NCBI GenBank assembly: GCA_037381085.1
Contig: JARRRD010000001.1
Coordinates: forward strand, 1 to 64,000
Direction of reading: 5' to 3'
Origin: JARRRD01 sp037381085
GTDB lineage: Bacteria > Nitrospirota > Thermodesulfovibrionia > Thermodesulfovibrionales > UBA6898
Length of the DNA: 64,000 bases
The first letter of the stretch is position 1; each line of letters opens with the position of its first letter. Below the pieces are notes generated by a model, which had not been told where the DNA came from, searched no databases, and worked only from the letters and a program-made list of their open reading frames with translations. This document shows, piece after piece, positions 49,456-59,111 of the stretch. The position numbers and the translations under genes were made by a program.

Positions 49456-51036
49456 ATGCGAAAAATAGAGTTATATGATACGACGTTGAGGGACGGCGGG
49501 CAGTCGGAGGACATTGCCTTTTCAGTGGAGGACAAGATCCGGATCACCGGGCAGCTCGATGAGCTCGGCGTACATTTCATTGAGGGCGGCTGGCCCGGCG
49601 CAAACCCCCGGGACGCAGATTACTTTAAAAAGGTCCGGAAGCTGAAACTCTCAAAATCGACGGTGGTTGCCTTCGGGAGCACACATCACCCGAAAAGGAA
49701 ACCCGGGCACGACGCGGTCCTGAAAGCGCTTGTCGAGGCCGAAACCCCGGCTATTACCATCTTCGGAAAGACATGGGACTTTCATGTGAGGGAGGCGCTG
49801 CGGGTATCGCTTGAACTGAATCTCGAGATTATACATGATTCTATTGCCTATCTGAAGAAGTATGCGGACAAGGTTTTTTTCGATGCCGAACATTTCTTCG
49901 ACGGATATAGAAACAACCCTGAATATGCCCTGAAATGCCTGGCTGCGGCCGAGGATGCGGGTACCGATTGCCTGGTACTCTGTGACACGAACGGAGGCAC
50001 CATTACGTCCGCGGTCCGCGATACGGTCGGAAGAGTCGTGGCGGATTTCAGGACTCCTGTGGGAATCCATGTCCACAATGATATCGATTGTGCCGTGGCA
50101 AGTTCGATTATGGCCGTGGAGGCCGGGGCCTCGCAGGTCCAGGGTACTATAAACGGGATAGGCGAGCGCTGCGGCAACGCCAACCTCATTTCGATCATTG
50201 CTAACATCGAACTGAAACTTGGACTTGAGTGCATCGGGCCGGAACGTCTGCAGGAGTTGCGCGAAGTATCGCGGTTTGTTGACGAGATAGCGAACCTGAG
50301 GCATTTTAAGCGCCAGCCCTACACGGGTGACAGCGCTTTTGCCCATAAGGCCGGCATGCACGTGAGTGCGATTGTCAGGCATCCCGGGACCTATGAGCAT
50401 ATTGTCCCCGAACTGGTCGGAAATTCCCGCCGCATTCTCATATCCGACCAGGCAGGCAGGAGCAATATCCTGAGAAAGGCGGAGGAGTTCGGGATAAAGC
50501 TGTCTGGCGATTCAACGGAGGTGCAGCAGATCGTGCGTGAACTCAAGGACCTCGAAAACCAGGGGTATCAGTTCGAAGGCGCCGAGGCATCTTTCGAATT
50601 GCTTATGAAGAAGGCTCTCGGTTTACACAAGCAGTTTTTTGATCTCATCGAATTCAGGGTAATCGTTGAAAGAAGGACAAAGAAAGAAGAGCCGATCAGC
50701 GAAGCAACAATAAAGCTGAAGGTGGGAAACGATGTTGAACATACAGTGGCGGAAAGTAAGAAAGGTCCGGTGAACGCCCTTGACAAAGCGTTGAGGAAGG
50801 CCCTCGAAAAATATTTTTCAAGGGAGTTGAAAGACGTTAAACTTCTCGATTATAAGGTGCGTGTACTTACAGCTGAAAAAGGGACGAGCGCGAAGGTGAG
50901 GGTCCTCATCGAATCAGGCGACACCCAGAACCGCTGGGGTACTGTCGGTGTTTCGGAAAACATCATCGAGGCTTCCTATAAGGCCCTTGTGGACAGCATT
51001 GAGTATAAACTGCTGAAGGAAGAAAACCCTGCTTGA
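49456..51036 (+). CDS. cimA: (R)-citramalate synthase
   Basis: 526 residues from ATG at 49456 (RKIELYDTTLRDGGQSEDIA); an upstream extension to 49390 has no family sequence. Catalytic HMGL-type TIM barrel with DTTLRDGGQ near the N-terminus, CDTNGGTITSAVRDTVG and VGIHVHNDIDCAVASS (metal-binding histidines), and a C-terminal LeuA-type allosteric domain (ELKDVKLLDYKVRV). It condenses acetyl-CoA and pyruvate for the threonine-independent route to isoleucine. No strong Shine-Dalgarno is seen. Shorter than 2-isopropylmalate synthases by its barrel-regulatory linker, and typical of CimA. Confidence 0.93.
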   Translation: MRKIELYDTTLRDGGQSEDIAFSVEDKIRITGQLDELGVHFIEGGWPGANPRDADYFKKVRKLKLSKSTVVAFGSTHHPKRKPGHDAVLKALVEAETPAITIFGKTWDFHVREALRVSLELNLEIIHDSIAYLKKYADKVFFDAEHFFDGYRNNPEYALKCLAAAEDAGTDCLVLCDTNGGTITSAVRDTVGRVVADFRTPVGIHVHNDIDCAVASSIMAVEAGASQVQGTINGIGERCGNANLISIIANIELKLGLECIGPERLQELREVSRFVDEIANLRHFKRQPYTGDSAFAHKAGMHVSAIVRHPGTYEHIVPELVGNSRRILISDQAGRSNILRKAEEFGIKLSGDSTEVQQIVRELKDLENQGYQFEGAEASFELLMKKALGLHKQFFDLIEFRVIVERRTKKEEPISEATIKLKVGNDVEHTVAESKKGPVNALDKALRKALEKYFSRELKDVKLLDYKVRVLTAEKGTSAKVRVLIESGDTQNRWGTVGVSENIIEASYKALVDSIEYKLLKEENPA

Positions 51037-51273
51037 GCCCTGCTTGCATGAGTGAGACGGGAACGGAATGCCTGCGATGTCTCTCGTCTTCGATGGCTTT
51101 TGGCATAATGCACCCGAGGGGAATCCGGTCCTGTTTCGCTTTGAGGGCAGGTGTTCCAGACTGTTACCCCGATAATGACCTTGAGAGGCCTTTCTTGAGA
51201 GCCTTTCCGTAAAGAGGATTCAGGAAGCATTACACTGGAGACAGAGGCATAAAAAACTGAAAGGAGTGATGAA

Positions 51274-51699
51274 ATGGGAACGGTCAAAGCGAAGCTGACA
51301 TATACGGACGGATTGCAATTCGTGGGACAGGCCGACTCCGGTCATGCCATAGTCCTGGACAGTGATTCCAGCGTTGGGGGACAAAACACCGGCATGAGGC
51401 CGATGGAACTGCTGGCAATCGGTCTTGGCGGCTGCTCCGGCATGGATGTAGCCTCCATCCTTAGAAAGAAGAAGGAGAAACTGACAGGTCTGGAGATCTA
51501 TGTTGAGGGCAGGAAGGCTGAAGACCATCCCCAGAAGTATACCGAGATGCATATTGAGTTTGTTGTAAAGGGCAGGAATGTGTCTGAAGATGCGGTGAAG
51601 AAGGCGGTGCAACTCTCGATGGACAAGTATTGCTCCGTTAAAGCAACACTTGAAGGAACAGCCTCAATTACCTTCAACTACACGATAATTGAAGAGTAA
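51274..51699 (+). CDS. OsmC/YhfA family protein
   Basis: 141 residues. Thiol-dependent peroxidase fold, with the two cysteines of the family in GLGGCSGMDVASILRKK and in MDKYCSVKATLEG. MRPMELLAIGLGGC is characteristic. It reduces organic hydroperoxides or has a related redox role. AAGGAG precedes the ATG. The 237-base gap upstream (51037-51273) shows no gene. Confidence 0.93.
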   Translation: MGTVKAKLTYTDGLQFVGQADSGHAIVLDSDSSVGGQNTGMRPMELLAIGLGGCSGMDVASILRKKKEKLTGLEIYVEGRKAEDHPQKYTEMHIEFVVKGRNVSEDAVKKAVQLSMDKYCSVKATLEGTASITFNYTIIEE

Positions 51700-51715
51700 A
51701 GGCTAACAATAGTCT

Positions 51716-52183
51716 GTGGGCGGATTGAGGGCTTTTGTTCGTTTGCTCCTGAAGAATGTTGCCACACTTGGATTTGTCGGCTATATGCCGTTCGCTCCGG
51801 GAACATGGGGAAGCGCTGCAGGGCTGCTTTTTGTATCATCCCTTGACCTGTCACCGGTGGTGCAATTTCTTGTGATAACGTCGGGGATTGTTGTCGGAAT
51901 AATATCGTCCGATACGGCCGAAGACGTTATTGGAGAGCGCGACAGCGGCAAGATTGTCATAGACGAATTTATCGGCTATCTTGTAGCGGTCTTCTATGTC
52001 CCGCATACATACGTTTTCCTGATCGCGGGCTTTCTTTTGTTCAGGATTTTCGATATACTAAAGCCGTTTCCGATAAACCGGATCGATGAATCAATGAGCG
52101 GGGGGCTGGGTATAATGGCGGATGACCTCTTGGCAGGCATATACGCCGGCATTCTTCTGAGGCTATGGACAGTGATCTTTTAA
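51716..52183 (+). CDS. pgpA: Phosphatidylglycerophosphatase A
   Basis: 155 residues, membrane protein completing phosphatidylglycerol synthesis. Catalytic acidic motifs are KIVIDEFIGYLVAVFYVP and LGIMADDLLAGIYAGI, and FRIFDILKPFPINRID is the conserved central segment. The GTG start has a poor Shine-Dalgarno. It overlaps cinA by 19 bases, the start of a tight unit with thpR and recA. Confidence 0.95.
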   Translation: MGGLRAFVRLLLKNVATLGFVGYMPFAPGTWGSAAGLLFVSSLDLSPVVQFLVITSGIVVGIISSDTAEDVIGERDSGKIVIDEFIGYLVAVFYVPHTYVFLIAGFLLFRIFDILKPFPINRIDESMSGGLGIMADDLLAGIYAGILLRLWTVIF

Positions 52184-52653
52184 CTGTAGTAGAAAAGATA
52201 GCGGCCAGACTTACGGAAAAAGGTCTTAGATTGAGTATAGCCGAGTCCTGCACCGGGGGACTCATCTCCAATACCGTCACAAACCTCCCGGGCTCTTCGA
52301 AGTTCTACGAAATGTCGGTGGTCTGTTATTCCGAAAAAGCAAAGAGGTCGGTCCTCGGAATAAGCGCCTCAGTGCTGAAAAAGCATGGGACTGTCAGCGA
52401 GGAGACGGCTATTGCGATGGCAAAGTCGGTCCGGGAACTGGGGGACAGCGAAGTCGCCCTTTCCGTAACAGGCATTGCCGGGCCGGAGACGGTGGAGGAG
52501 AAAGAGGTCGGTCTTGTCTACATGGCGGTCGCAATAGAAGATCTCGTAAAATCCAAGGGGATTAAGTTGACCGGAGACAGGGAGGATATCAAGCGGGGGG
52601 CGTCCGTTGAGGCGCTCAGATTTCTCGATCAGGTCTTGAGATTATGGCTTTAA
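52165..52653 (+). CDS. pncC: Nicotinamide-nucleotide amidase (CinA C-terminal type)
   Basis: 162 residues equal to the C-terminal domain of CinA: LSIAESCTGGLISNTVTNLP near residue 22 (catalytic serine region), SVVCYSEKAKRSVLGIS and ALSVTGIAGPETVEEKEVGL. It hydrolyses NMN to NaMN in the NAD salvage cycle. The N-terminal MoCF-like domain of full CinA is absent, as in E. coli PncC. Coupled by overlap to pgpA and thpR. Confidence 0.93.
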   Translation: MDSDLLTVVEKIAARLTEKGLRLSIAESCTGGLISNTVTNLPGSSKFYEMSVVCYSEKAKRSVLGISASVLKKHGTVSEETAIAMAKSVRELGDSEVALSVTGIAGPETVEEKEVGLVYMAVAIEDLVKSKGIKLTGDREDIKRGASVEALRFLDQVLRLWL

Positions 52654-53228
52654 GGTGTTTCATCGCCGTTGAGATACCGGAACCGTTGAAGCAGCAGATG
52701 GCCGAGACTGCAGACGGTCTAAAGAGGTTTGGGGCCGACGTACGGTGGGTGCCGGCGGGAAATGTACACCTCACGTTGAAGTTTCTCGGCGCCACTGAAG
52801 AGGCCCTCGTTGCCAGGATATCTGACGCTCTGTCGCAAAGATTGTCCTCATACTCCCCTTTTTATATTAAAATAACCGGTGTCGGGTGTTTTCCCGACAT
52901 GCGACGGCCGCGGGTAATCTGGGCCGGAATCGAGGAATCAAAGGAACTGATGGACCTGGCAATGGACGTTGAGTCGGAGATGGTGAAACTCGGATATGCG
53001 GCGGAGGACAGGGCCTTTTCTCCTCATCTGACGATCGGGAGGGTCCGCTCCTGGAGAGGGATACCGGAGATGATGAAGTCTATACAGGGCCTCGGTACGG
53101 TAAGTCTTGGAAGCATGGAAATAAGGATGGTGACTTTGATGAAGAGCGAACTCAGACCGGCGGGGGCTGAATACAGCAGCCTGGCTGAAATACCTTTTGG
53201 CGGGAGGAAAGATGTCGAACAAGGATAA
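52644..53228 (+). CDS. thpR: RNA 2',3'-cyclic phosphodiesterase (2'-5' RNA ligase family)
   Basis: 194 residues with the two H-x-T/S motifs of the 2H superfamily: VHLTLKFLG near residue 43 and HLTIGRVR near residue 128, plus FIAVEIPEPLKQQM at the start. It opens 2',3'-cyclic phosphates on RNA ends. The stop codon overlaps the recA start. Confidence 0.94.
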   Translation: MALRCFIAVEIPEPLKQQMAETADGLKRFGADVRWVPAGNVHLTLKFLGATEEALVARISDALSQRLSSYSPFYIKITGVGCFPDMRRPRVIWAGIEESKELMDLAMDVESEMVKLGYAAEDRAFSPHLTIGRVRSWRGIPEMMKSIQGLGTVSLGSMEIRMVTLMKSELRPAGAEYSSLAEIPFGGRKDVEQG

Positions 53229-54121
53229 GATCAAGGCCCTTGAAATGGCCATATCGCAGATCGAGAAGAGTTTCGGAAAGGGTTCGATCATGCGCCTGGG
53301 GGAAGAAACTGCCGTCGAAGGCGTCCACGCGATCCCTACCGGGTCCCTGACCCTGGATATAGCAACGGGCATAGGCGGCCTCCCGCGTGGCAGGGTCGTT
53401 GAGATATACGGTCCCGAATCCTCCGGAAAGACTACGCTCGCCCTCAACGCGGTAGCGCAGGCCCAGAGCGCCGGTGGTACGGCCGCTTTTATAGATGCGG
53501 AACATGCGCTTGATATAAACTATGCCAAGAGGATAGGGGTAAAGGTCGATGACCTCCTGGTATCGCAGCCGGATACGGGGGAACAGGCGCTGGAGGTTGC
53601 GGAATATCTTGTGAGAAGCGGCGCTCTCGATATAATCGTTGTAGATTCCGTAGCGGCACTTGTACCGAAGGCTGAGATAGAGGGAGACATGGGCGATTCA
53701 CTTCCGGGTCTTCATGCCCGGCTGATGAGCCAGGCCCTCCGGAAGTTGACCTCTTCGATATCAAAGTCCAACACCACGGTCGTCTTTATTAATCAGATAA
53801 GGATGAAGATCGGCGTCATGTTCGGAAACCCCGAAACCACGACCGGAGGGAACGCATTGAAATTTTACTCTTCCATGAGGTTTGACATACGCAGAATAGA
53901 GAGCCTGAAGGAGAACCAGGAGGTCATTGGCAGCCGCGTGAGGGTCAAGGTAGTGAAGAACAAACTGGCGCCCCCCTTTAAGCAGGCGGAATTCGACATT
54001 TATTTCAACCAGGGCATCTCAAGAGAGGGAGAACTCATTGATCTCGGGGCTGAGGAACAATGCGTCCGTCGCGGGGGACATTGAGGGAAAAATAATCGAG
54101 GCTTATAATCTGAAAAAATAG
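53212..54121 (+). pseudogene. recA: recA, disrupted by an internal deletion near the 3' end
   Basis: ATG at 53212 has GGAGGAAAG upstream. The ATPase core is normal to about residue 275: Walker A GPESSGKTT, the L1/L2 DNA-binding loops (AEIEGDMGDSLPGLHARLMS, IGVMFGNPETTTGGNALKFY) and FDIYFNQGISREGELIDLG. Then the frame changes: it reads EEQCVRRGGH and stops at 54084. In the +1 frame the natural RecA tail continues as RNNASVAGDIEGKIIEAYNL then KK and stop at 54121. About 90 bases (length congruent to 2 modulo 3) coding for the conserved AWYSY...GQGREN segment are missing. Either an assembly fault or a true recA lesion. Confidence 0.85.
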
Positions 54122-54145
54122 CCTGTAGCGGAAGGTCGAGGAGCC

Positions 54146-55300
54146 ATGAAAGAAAGTGAACTGGATGTAAATGAGCTTTTGAAGACAGCACATTCCATGG
54201 GTGCGTCCGATGTCCATCTCAAGGTCGGCTCGCACCCCATATTGAGGATAGACGGAAATCTTTCTCCTTTGTCTTCGGAGAGGCGACTCAGTCAGGAAGA
54301 TACATTGAAGGTGGCCTTCTCGGTGATGAACCCCGGACAGCGCGATACGTTCAAGAAGAAAAATGATATGGATCTTGCCTACAGCGTGCCGGGTCTCGGC
54401 CGTTTCAGGTGCAACGTGTTTATCCAGAGAGGCACCATAGGCATGGTATTCAGGGTCATAGCAATGAAGATACCGACTATCGAGGAGCTTACGCTCCCGG
54501 AAGTACTTAAAAAAATCGCTCTGGAGCCAAGAGGACTGGTTCTTGTGACGGGGACGACGGGAAGCGGAAAGTCCACTACGCTTGCCTCAATGATAGATTA
54601 CATCAACAGCAACAAGACCTATCATATCATGACGATCGAGGACCCGATCGAGTATCTTCACAGGGACAAGAGGTCCATAGTGAACCAGAGAGAAATAGGG
54701 CAGGACGCCGAATCATTCAGCAAGGCTCTCAGGGCGGCTTTGCGGCAGGACCCGGACGTTATCCTGGTCGGCGAGATGCGGGACTTTGAGACGATCCAGA
54801 CGGCCCTGACCGCCGCGGAGACGGGACATCTCGTCTTGAGCACGCTGCATACCATAGACGCCATGGAGACCGTCAACAGGATAATATCCGTTTTCCCGCC
54901 CTACCAGCACAAACAGGTGAGGATGCAGCTCGCCTCAGTCCTGAAGAGCATAATTTCGATGCGTCTCGTCCCGAGGGCCGACGGAAAGGGCAGGGTCCCG
55001 GCGGTCGAGGTGCTTATTGCGACCTCCACGATAAAAGACTGCATACTCGATCCGGACAAGACGAAGGGCATACCCGATGTGGTCGCCCAGGGGGCGATAC
55101 ATTACGGCATGCAGACCTTTGACCAATCTATCTTCGGCCTGTACAAGGAAGGTCTTATCACCTACGAAGAAGCTCTCCGCAGGGCGACAAATCCCGACGA
55201 TTTCGCCCTCAAGGTGAAGGGGATACAGTCTACCAGCGACCTCACCTATGAACAGGAGGCCGGGGACGAAGAGATAAAGATTGACAGATTCGGCGAGTGA
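54146..55300 (+). CDS. pilT: Type IV pilus twitching ATPase PilT
   Basis: 384 residues; a retraction motor in the cytoplasm at the pilus base. N-terminal PAS-like domain (ASDVHLKVGSHPILRIDG) then the ATPase with Walker A TGTTGSGKSTT near residue 140, Asp box (IMTIEDPIEYLH), Walker B (VILVGEMRDFETI) and His box (GHLVLSTLHT). The AIRNLIRE-like C-terminal segment is replaced here by YEEALRRATNPDDFALKVKG. Its position between recA and recX matches several related genomes. Confidence 0.96.
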   Translation: MKESELDVNELLKTAHSMGASDVHLKVGSHPILRIDGNLSPLSSERRLSQEDTLKVAFSVMNPGQRDTFKKKNDMDLAYSVPGLGRFRCNVFIQRGTIGMVFRVIAMKIPTIEELTLPEVLKKIALEPRGLVLVTGTTGSGKSTTLASMIDYINSNKTYHIMTIEDPIEYLHRDKRSIVNQREIGQDAESFSKALRAALRQDPDVILVGEMRDFETIQTALTAAETGHLVLSTLHTIDAMETVNRIISVFPPYQHKQVRMQLASVLKSIISMRLVPRADGKGRVPAVEVLIATSTIKDCILDPDKTKGIPDVVAQGAIHYGMQTFDQSIFGLYKEGLITYEEALRRATNPDDFALKVKGIQSTSDLTYEQEAGDEEIKIDRFGE

Positions 55301-55757
55301 GGCGAAGCTGTATGCCCTCAGGCTGCTCGGTTACAGGGGAAGAAGCGAAAGGGAATTGCGCGACAGGCTGGACCGGAAAGGCTTCCGGCCGGATCTGATA
55401 AACCGCACCGTGCTCCAGCTGAAGCAGGCCGGACTTATAGACGACGTGGCCCTCGCCGCTAATCTGAGGAGACTGGCCTTCGAACGAAGACTTCTCGGCC
55501 ATAAGGGCGCAAGATCATTTATGCTGAAAAGAGGACTGCCCCTGTCCGTCGTCGAATCGGCCCTTGATTATGATGAAGAGACTGATCTTGAGAATGCTGT
55601 AAGATTCCTGGACAAAAAAAGGACATCTATGGAAAATTATACTGCGGTAGAAAGAAAGAGAAAGCTCTGGAACCTTCTGGCCCGCCGGGGTTATTCTCCG
55701 GGAGTGATCCGGAAAGCTATGAGAGATTTCAACTTTGATGAGGAGGACGGACAATGA
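55281..55757 (+). CDS. recX: RecX-family regulatory protein
   Basis: 158 residues. TTG start at 55281 overlapping pilT by 20 bases. Three-helix RecX repeats are visible: LRLLGYRGRSERELRDRLDR, INRTVLQLKQAGLIDDVALA and the last in LLARRGYSPGVIRKAMRDF. RecX caps RecA filaments. It belongs with the disrupted recA two genes upstream. Confidence 0.9.
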   Translation: MTDSASEAKLYALRLLGYRGRSERELRDRLDRKGFRPDLINRTVLQLKQAGLIDDVALAANLRRLAFERRLLGHKGARSFMLKRGLPLSVVESALDYDEETDLENAVRFLDKKRTSMENYTAVERKRKLWNLLARRGYSPGVIRKAMRDFNFDEEDGQ

Positions 55758-56086
55758 AGAAGATGCGCTTGTCTATTTTACTGGTCTCAATCGTTCTTGC
55801 GGCCGGTTGTGCCGCTCCGGCGAGATACTCGGCGGAGGAAATACAGAATTATTCGCCCGGAGTCCAGGAACACATCAAGAACAAGGAGGTCAGTCTGGGG
55901 ATGACCATGACCCAGGTCAGGTATGCCTGGGGCGGGCCCGACAGTATACGGGTTATGGAACCTGAAGACGGAAAACAGAGGATCCAGTGGACATACAAGA
56001 AGTGGATCTTTTCGAAAACCAGGCTGATTTTCATGGATGACAAGCTGACCGAAATAATCAGCGGCGAGCCAGGCGTAGCTAAATAA
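55754..56086 (+). CDS. Small lipoprotein of SmpA/BamE-like appearance
   Basis: 110 residues. Signal peptide with lipobox VLAAGCAAP, so outer- or inner-membrane anchored. VSLGMTMTQVRYAWGGPDSI followed by QWTYKKWIFSKTRLIFMDDK resembles the beta-rich SmpA/OmlA pattern. Family membership is tentative. ATGA overlap with recX and GGAGG upstream. Confidence 0.65.
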   Translation: MKKMRLSILLVSIVLAAGCAAPARYSAEEIQNYSPGVQEHIKNKEVSLGMTMTQVRYAWGGPDSIRVMEPEDGKQRIQWTYKKWIFSKTRLIFMDDKLTEIISGEPGVAK

Positions 56087-56088
56087 CA

Positions 56089-58719
56089 ATGACAGGCGCT
56101 GATATACGGGCGACGTTCCTTGATTTCTTCAGGGCCAGAGGACACGAGGTGGTAAGAAGTTCATCACTGATACCGGCCAACGATCCCTCTCTCCTGTTTA
56201 CAAATGCCGGCATGGTCCAATTCAAATCCGTTTTCCTCGGCGATGAACGGCCGCCGTTCAACAGGGCCGCATCCAGTCAGAAATGCCTCAGGGCGGGCGG
56301 CAAGCATAACGACCTTGAAAATGTAGGGCATACTGCGCGTCATCATACCTTTTTTGAGATGCTGGGGAACTTTTCCTTCGGTGATTATTTCAAACGGGAT
56401 GCCATACAGTTCGCCTGGGATCTGCTGACCGGTGTTTTCGGCCTGCCCAGAGAACAACTGTGGGTGTCGGTTTATGAGGAGGATGACGAGGCCGCCGGTA
56501 TCTGGGCCGAGCTTACCGATGTCGGTAAAGACAGGATTGTCAGACTTGGGGCCAAGGATAACTTCTGGCAGATGGGGGACACGGGCCCCTGCGGACCATG
56601 TTCCGAAATAATCATAGACCAGGGGATGGAAGTCGGCTGCGGAAAGGACGACTGCGGGGTTGGATGTGATTGCGACAGGTACCTTGAGATCTGGAACCTC
56701 GTCTTTATGCAGTACGACAGAGACAAGACGGGCACGTTATCACCTCTGCCGAGGCCGAGCATAGACACCGGCATGGGTCTTGAAAGAATCGCCGCTGTTC
56801 TGCAGGGAAAGCATAACAATTTCGATTCCGACATATTTTCGCCGATCATCGCCGACATTTGCAGCTTCTCCGGAAGGAAATACGGCAGCGACGCGGCGAC
56901 TGATACGGCAATAAGGGTCATTGCCGATCACATACGCGCCGTCACCTTTCTGCTCTCCGAGGGGCTTGTGCCGTCGAACGAGGGGAGGGGGTATGTGTTA
57001 CGGAGAATTATCAGAAGGGCCTCCCGTTATGCCAAGTTCCTCGACATAGAAGAGCCGGTACTGTATAAGCTCTGCGAATCGGTTGAAGGGGCCATGGGGG
57101 CCGCGTATCCGGAACTGATTGAAGAGCAGTCGCGGGTAAGAAAGATGCTCAGGCTCGAAGAGGAGAGGTTCAACAGAACACTTGAGCAGGGTCTTTCACT
57201 GCTGAACAGCATAATCAGGAATATACGGGAGGCCGGAAAGAATGCCATACCTGGAGAGGAGTTGTTCAAGCTCTATGACACTTTCGGTTTTCCGATCGAT
57301 ATTGCGAGGGACGTTGCAGCGGAAAACGGCCTTGCCATAGACGAGGCGGGGTTTCATAAGGAGATGGAGACGCAGAAGACCAAGGCAAGGGCATCGTGGT
57401 CTGTAGAAGAAGCCGGAGTTGCACCGGTTTACAGGGATGTCTTGGAGCGGTATGGAAAGACGGAGTTTACAGGATATGAGGGCACGGAGTCGGAGTCAAA
57501 TGTCGTTGCCGTTGTCGTGAACGGCGAAGTTGTCGAGGCAATAGACACCGGAGGCGAAGGTGAGGCGATTCTTGACAGGACACCCTTTTACGCTGAATCG
57601 GGCGGCCAGGTGGGCGACACGGGACAACTGGTGTCCGGGGGAATGAAGGCGTCGGTCCTGGATACGAAAAAGCCCGCAGAGGGACTGCACGTCCACAGGG
57701 TAAGGATCGAAGAGGGCTCGCTCAAAAGTGGGGCCAGGGTCATTTCAACGGTGGACCGGCAGAGGCGGGCCGCAACGATGAGGAACCATACCGCCACGCA
57801 TCTTCTCCACGCCGCTCTCAGGAATAAACTGGGGGAGCATGTCAAACAGGCCGGCTCCTATGTGTCGCCTGACAGGCTGCGGTTCGATTTCACGCATTTC
57901 AGCCCGCTCGGGAGTGAGGTAAGCGATGAACTGGAAGATCAGGTAAACGATAATATCATGAAAAATCTGAAGGTCCGGACTACCGTGATGGAGACAAGAA
58001 AGGCCATCGATGCAGGGGTTATTGCACTGTTCGGAGAGAAGTACGGAGATAGAGTCAGGGTGCTGACCATCTCCGATGTCAGTTCCGAGCTCTGTGGGGG
58101 AACTCATGTTTCGGCAACGGGGGACATCGGCCTCTTCAAGATATTGAGCGAGGGAAGCGTGGCGTCGGGCATACGGAGAATAGAAGCGGTAACCGGATGG
58201 GAGGCGATTGGCCACTACAGGGAGGAAGAGAAGGAACTGCTCAGGGTCTCCGAGTTGCTCAAGACTTCCGAGCGTCCTGCGGAAAAGTTACAGAAAATCC
58301 TTTCCGAGATGAAGGATATGGAGAGGTCTATCGAGAAGTTGAAAGGCAGGAGCGCTGCCGATGTTTCGGCCGCCATCCTGGAAAAGGTGAGAGATGTGGA
58401 AGGCGTCAGGTGCGTTGCCTGGAGGCTTGACGGACTTGATAACAGGGATCTCAGGGGAACGGCTGACAATGTCAGGGACGGGATGGGCTCGGGGATCCTG
58501 GTGCTTGCCTCCGTGAGGGACGATCAGGCGTCGATTGTCGCCATGGTAACGAAGGACCTCACCGACCGATACAATGCCGGTAATATTCTCAGGGAGGTTG
58601 CGACCGCCGCAGGAGGACGGGGCGGAGGGAAAGCGGACATCGCACAGGGCGGCACGAAAGAGATCAAAAAACTGGACAAAGCCCTGGAATCATTATACGA
58701 TATAGTTGGGCAAGGGTAG
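56089..58719 (+). CDS. alaS: Alanyl-tRNA synthetase
   Basis: 876 residues, full length. Class II aminoacylation domain at the N-terminus (TNAGMVQFKSVFLG, HNDLENVGHTARHHTFFEML, motif 3 PSIDTGMGLERIAAVLQG), the editing domain with HTATHLLHAALRN and CGGTHVSATGDIG (zinc ligands HxxxH and CxxxH), and the C-terminal C-Ala domain ending GGGKADIAQGG. It follows the lipoprotein gene by 2 bases. Confidence 0.97.
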   Translation: MTGADIRATFLDFFRARGHEVVRSSSLIPANDPSLLFTNAGMVQFKSVFLGDERPPFNRAASSQKCLRAGGKHNDLENVGHTARHHTFFEMLGNFSFGDYFKRDAIQFAWDLLTGVFGLPREQLWVSVYEEDDEAAGIWAELTDVGKDRIVRLGAKDNFWQMGDTGPCGPCSEIIIDQGMEVGCGKDDCGVGCDCDRYLEIWNLVFMQYDRDKTGTLSPLPRPSIDTGMGLERIAAVLQGKHNNFDSDIFSPIIADICSFSGRKYGSDAATDTAIRVIADHIRAVTFLLSEGLVPSNEGRGYVLRRIIRRASRYAKFLDIEEPVLYKLCESVEGAMGAAYPELIEEQSRVRKMLRLEEERFNRTLEQGLSLLNSIIRNIREAGKNAIPGEELFKLYDTFGFPIDIARDVAAENGLAIDEAGFHKEMETQKTKARASWSVEEAGVAPVYRDVLERYGKTEFTGYEGTESESNVVAVVVNGEVVEAIDTGGEGEAILDRTPFYAESGGQVGDTGQLVSGGMKASVLDTKKPAEGLHVHRVRIEEGSLKSGARVISTVDRQRRAATMRNHTATHLLHAALRNKLGEHVKQAGSYVSPDRLRFDFTHFSPLGSEVSDELEDQVNDNIMKNLKVRTTVMETRKAIDAGVIALFGEKYGDRVRVLTISDVSSELCGGTHVSATGDIGLFKILSEGSVASGIRRIEAVTGWEAIGHYREEEKELLRVSELLKTSERPAEKLQKILSEMKDMERSIEKLKGRSAADVSAAILEKVRDVEGVRCVAWRLDGLDNRDLRGTADNVRDGMGSGILVLASVRDDQASIVAMVTKDLTDRYNAGNILREVATAAGGRGGGKADIAQGGTKEIKKLDKALESLYDIVGQG

Positions 58720-58784
58720 CCGATACGGGATTCGCGCAAACCGGCGTTTTCGGCCGCCTGCCAATTCGATGCAAGGGGGTTTCT

Positions 58785-59111
58785 ATGTCACTGTTCGACG
58801 TTGTGAGAAATGCACTGCTCGCCGGCTTCGGAGTGCAGGAAAAAGTGAGAGAGTTCGTTGATGACCTTGTGAAAAAAGGAGAGCTCAGCGAGTCCCAGGG
58901 GGCGAAGCTCGTGAGGGAATGGTCCGAAAAGTTCGAAAAGAATACCGAAGATCTGAGTAAAAGCCTCAACGACATGGTCGCCAAGACACTGGAGAAGATG
59001 AATCTTTCGACAAAGGACGACATGCAGAAGTTGAACGAGAAGATTGACGCGCTTTCATCGAGGGTATCGAAGATGGAGGGCACGAAGGGGGAGGGGCAGG
59101 AAGGCCGATAG
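58785..59111 (+). CDS. Phasin-like coiled-coil protein
   Basis: 108 residues, almost wholly helical and charged (KVREFVDDLVKKGELSESQG, LNDMVAKTLEKMNLSTKDDM), ending in a heptad-like segment. It resembles the polyhydroxyalkanoate granule-associated PhaF/PhaI-type proteins, but small size and low complexity make this weak. The stop codon abuts the UbiB start. Confidence 0.6.
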   Translation: MSLFDVVRNALLAGFGVQEKVREFVDDLVKKGELSESQGAKLVREWSEKFEKNTEDLSKSLNDMVAKTLEKMNLSTKDDMQKLNEKIDALSSRVSKMEGTKGEGQEGR

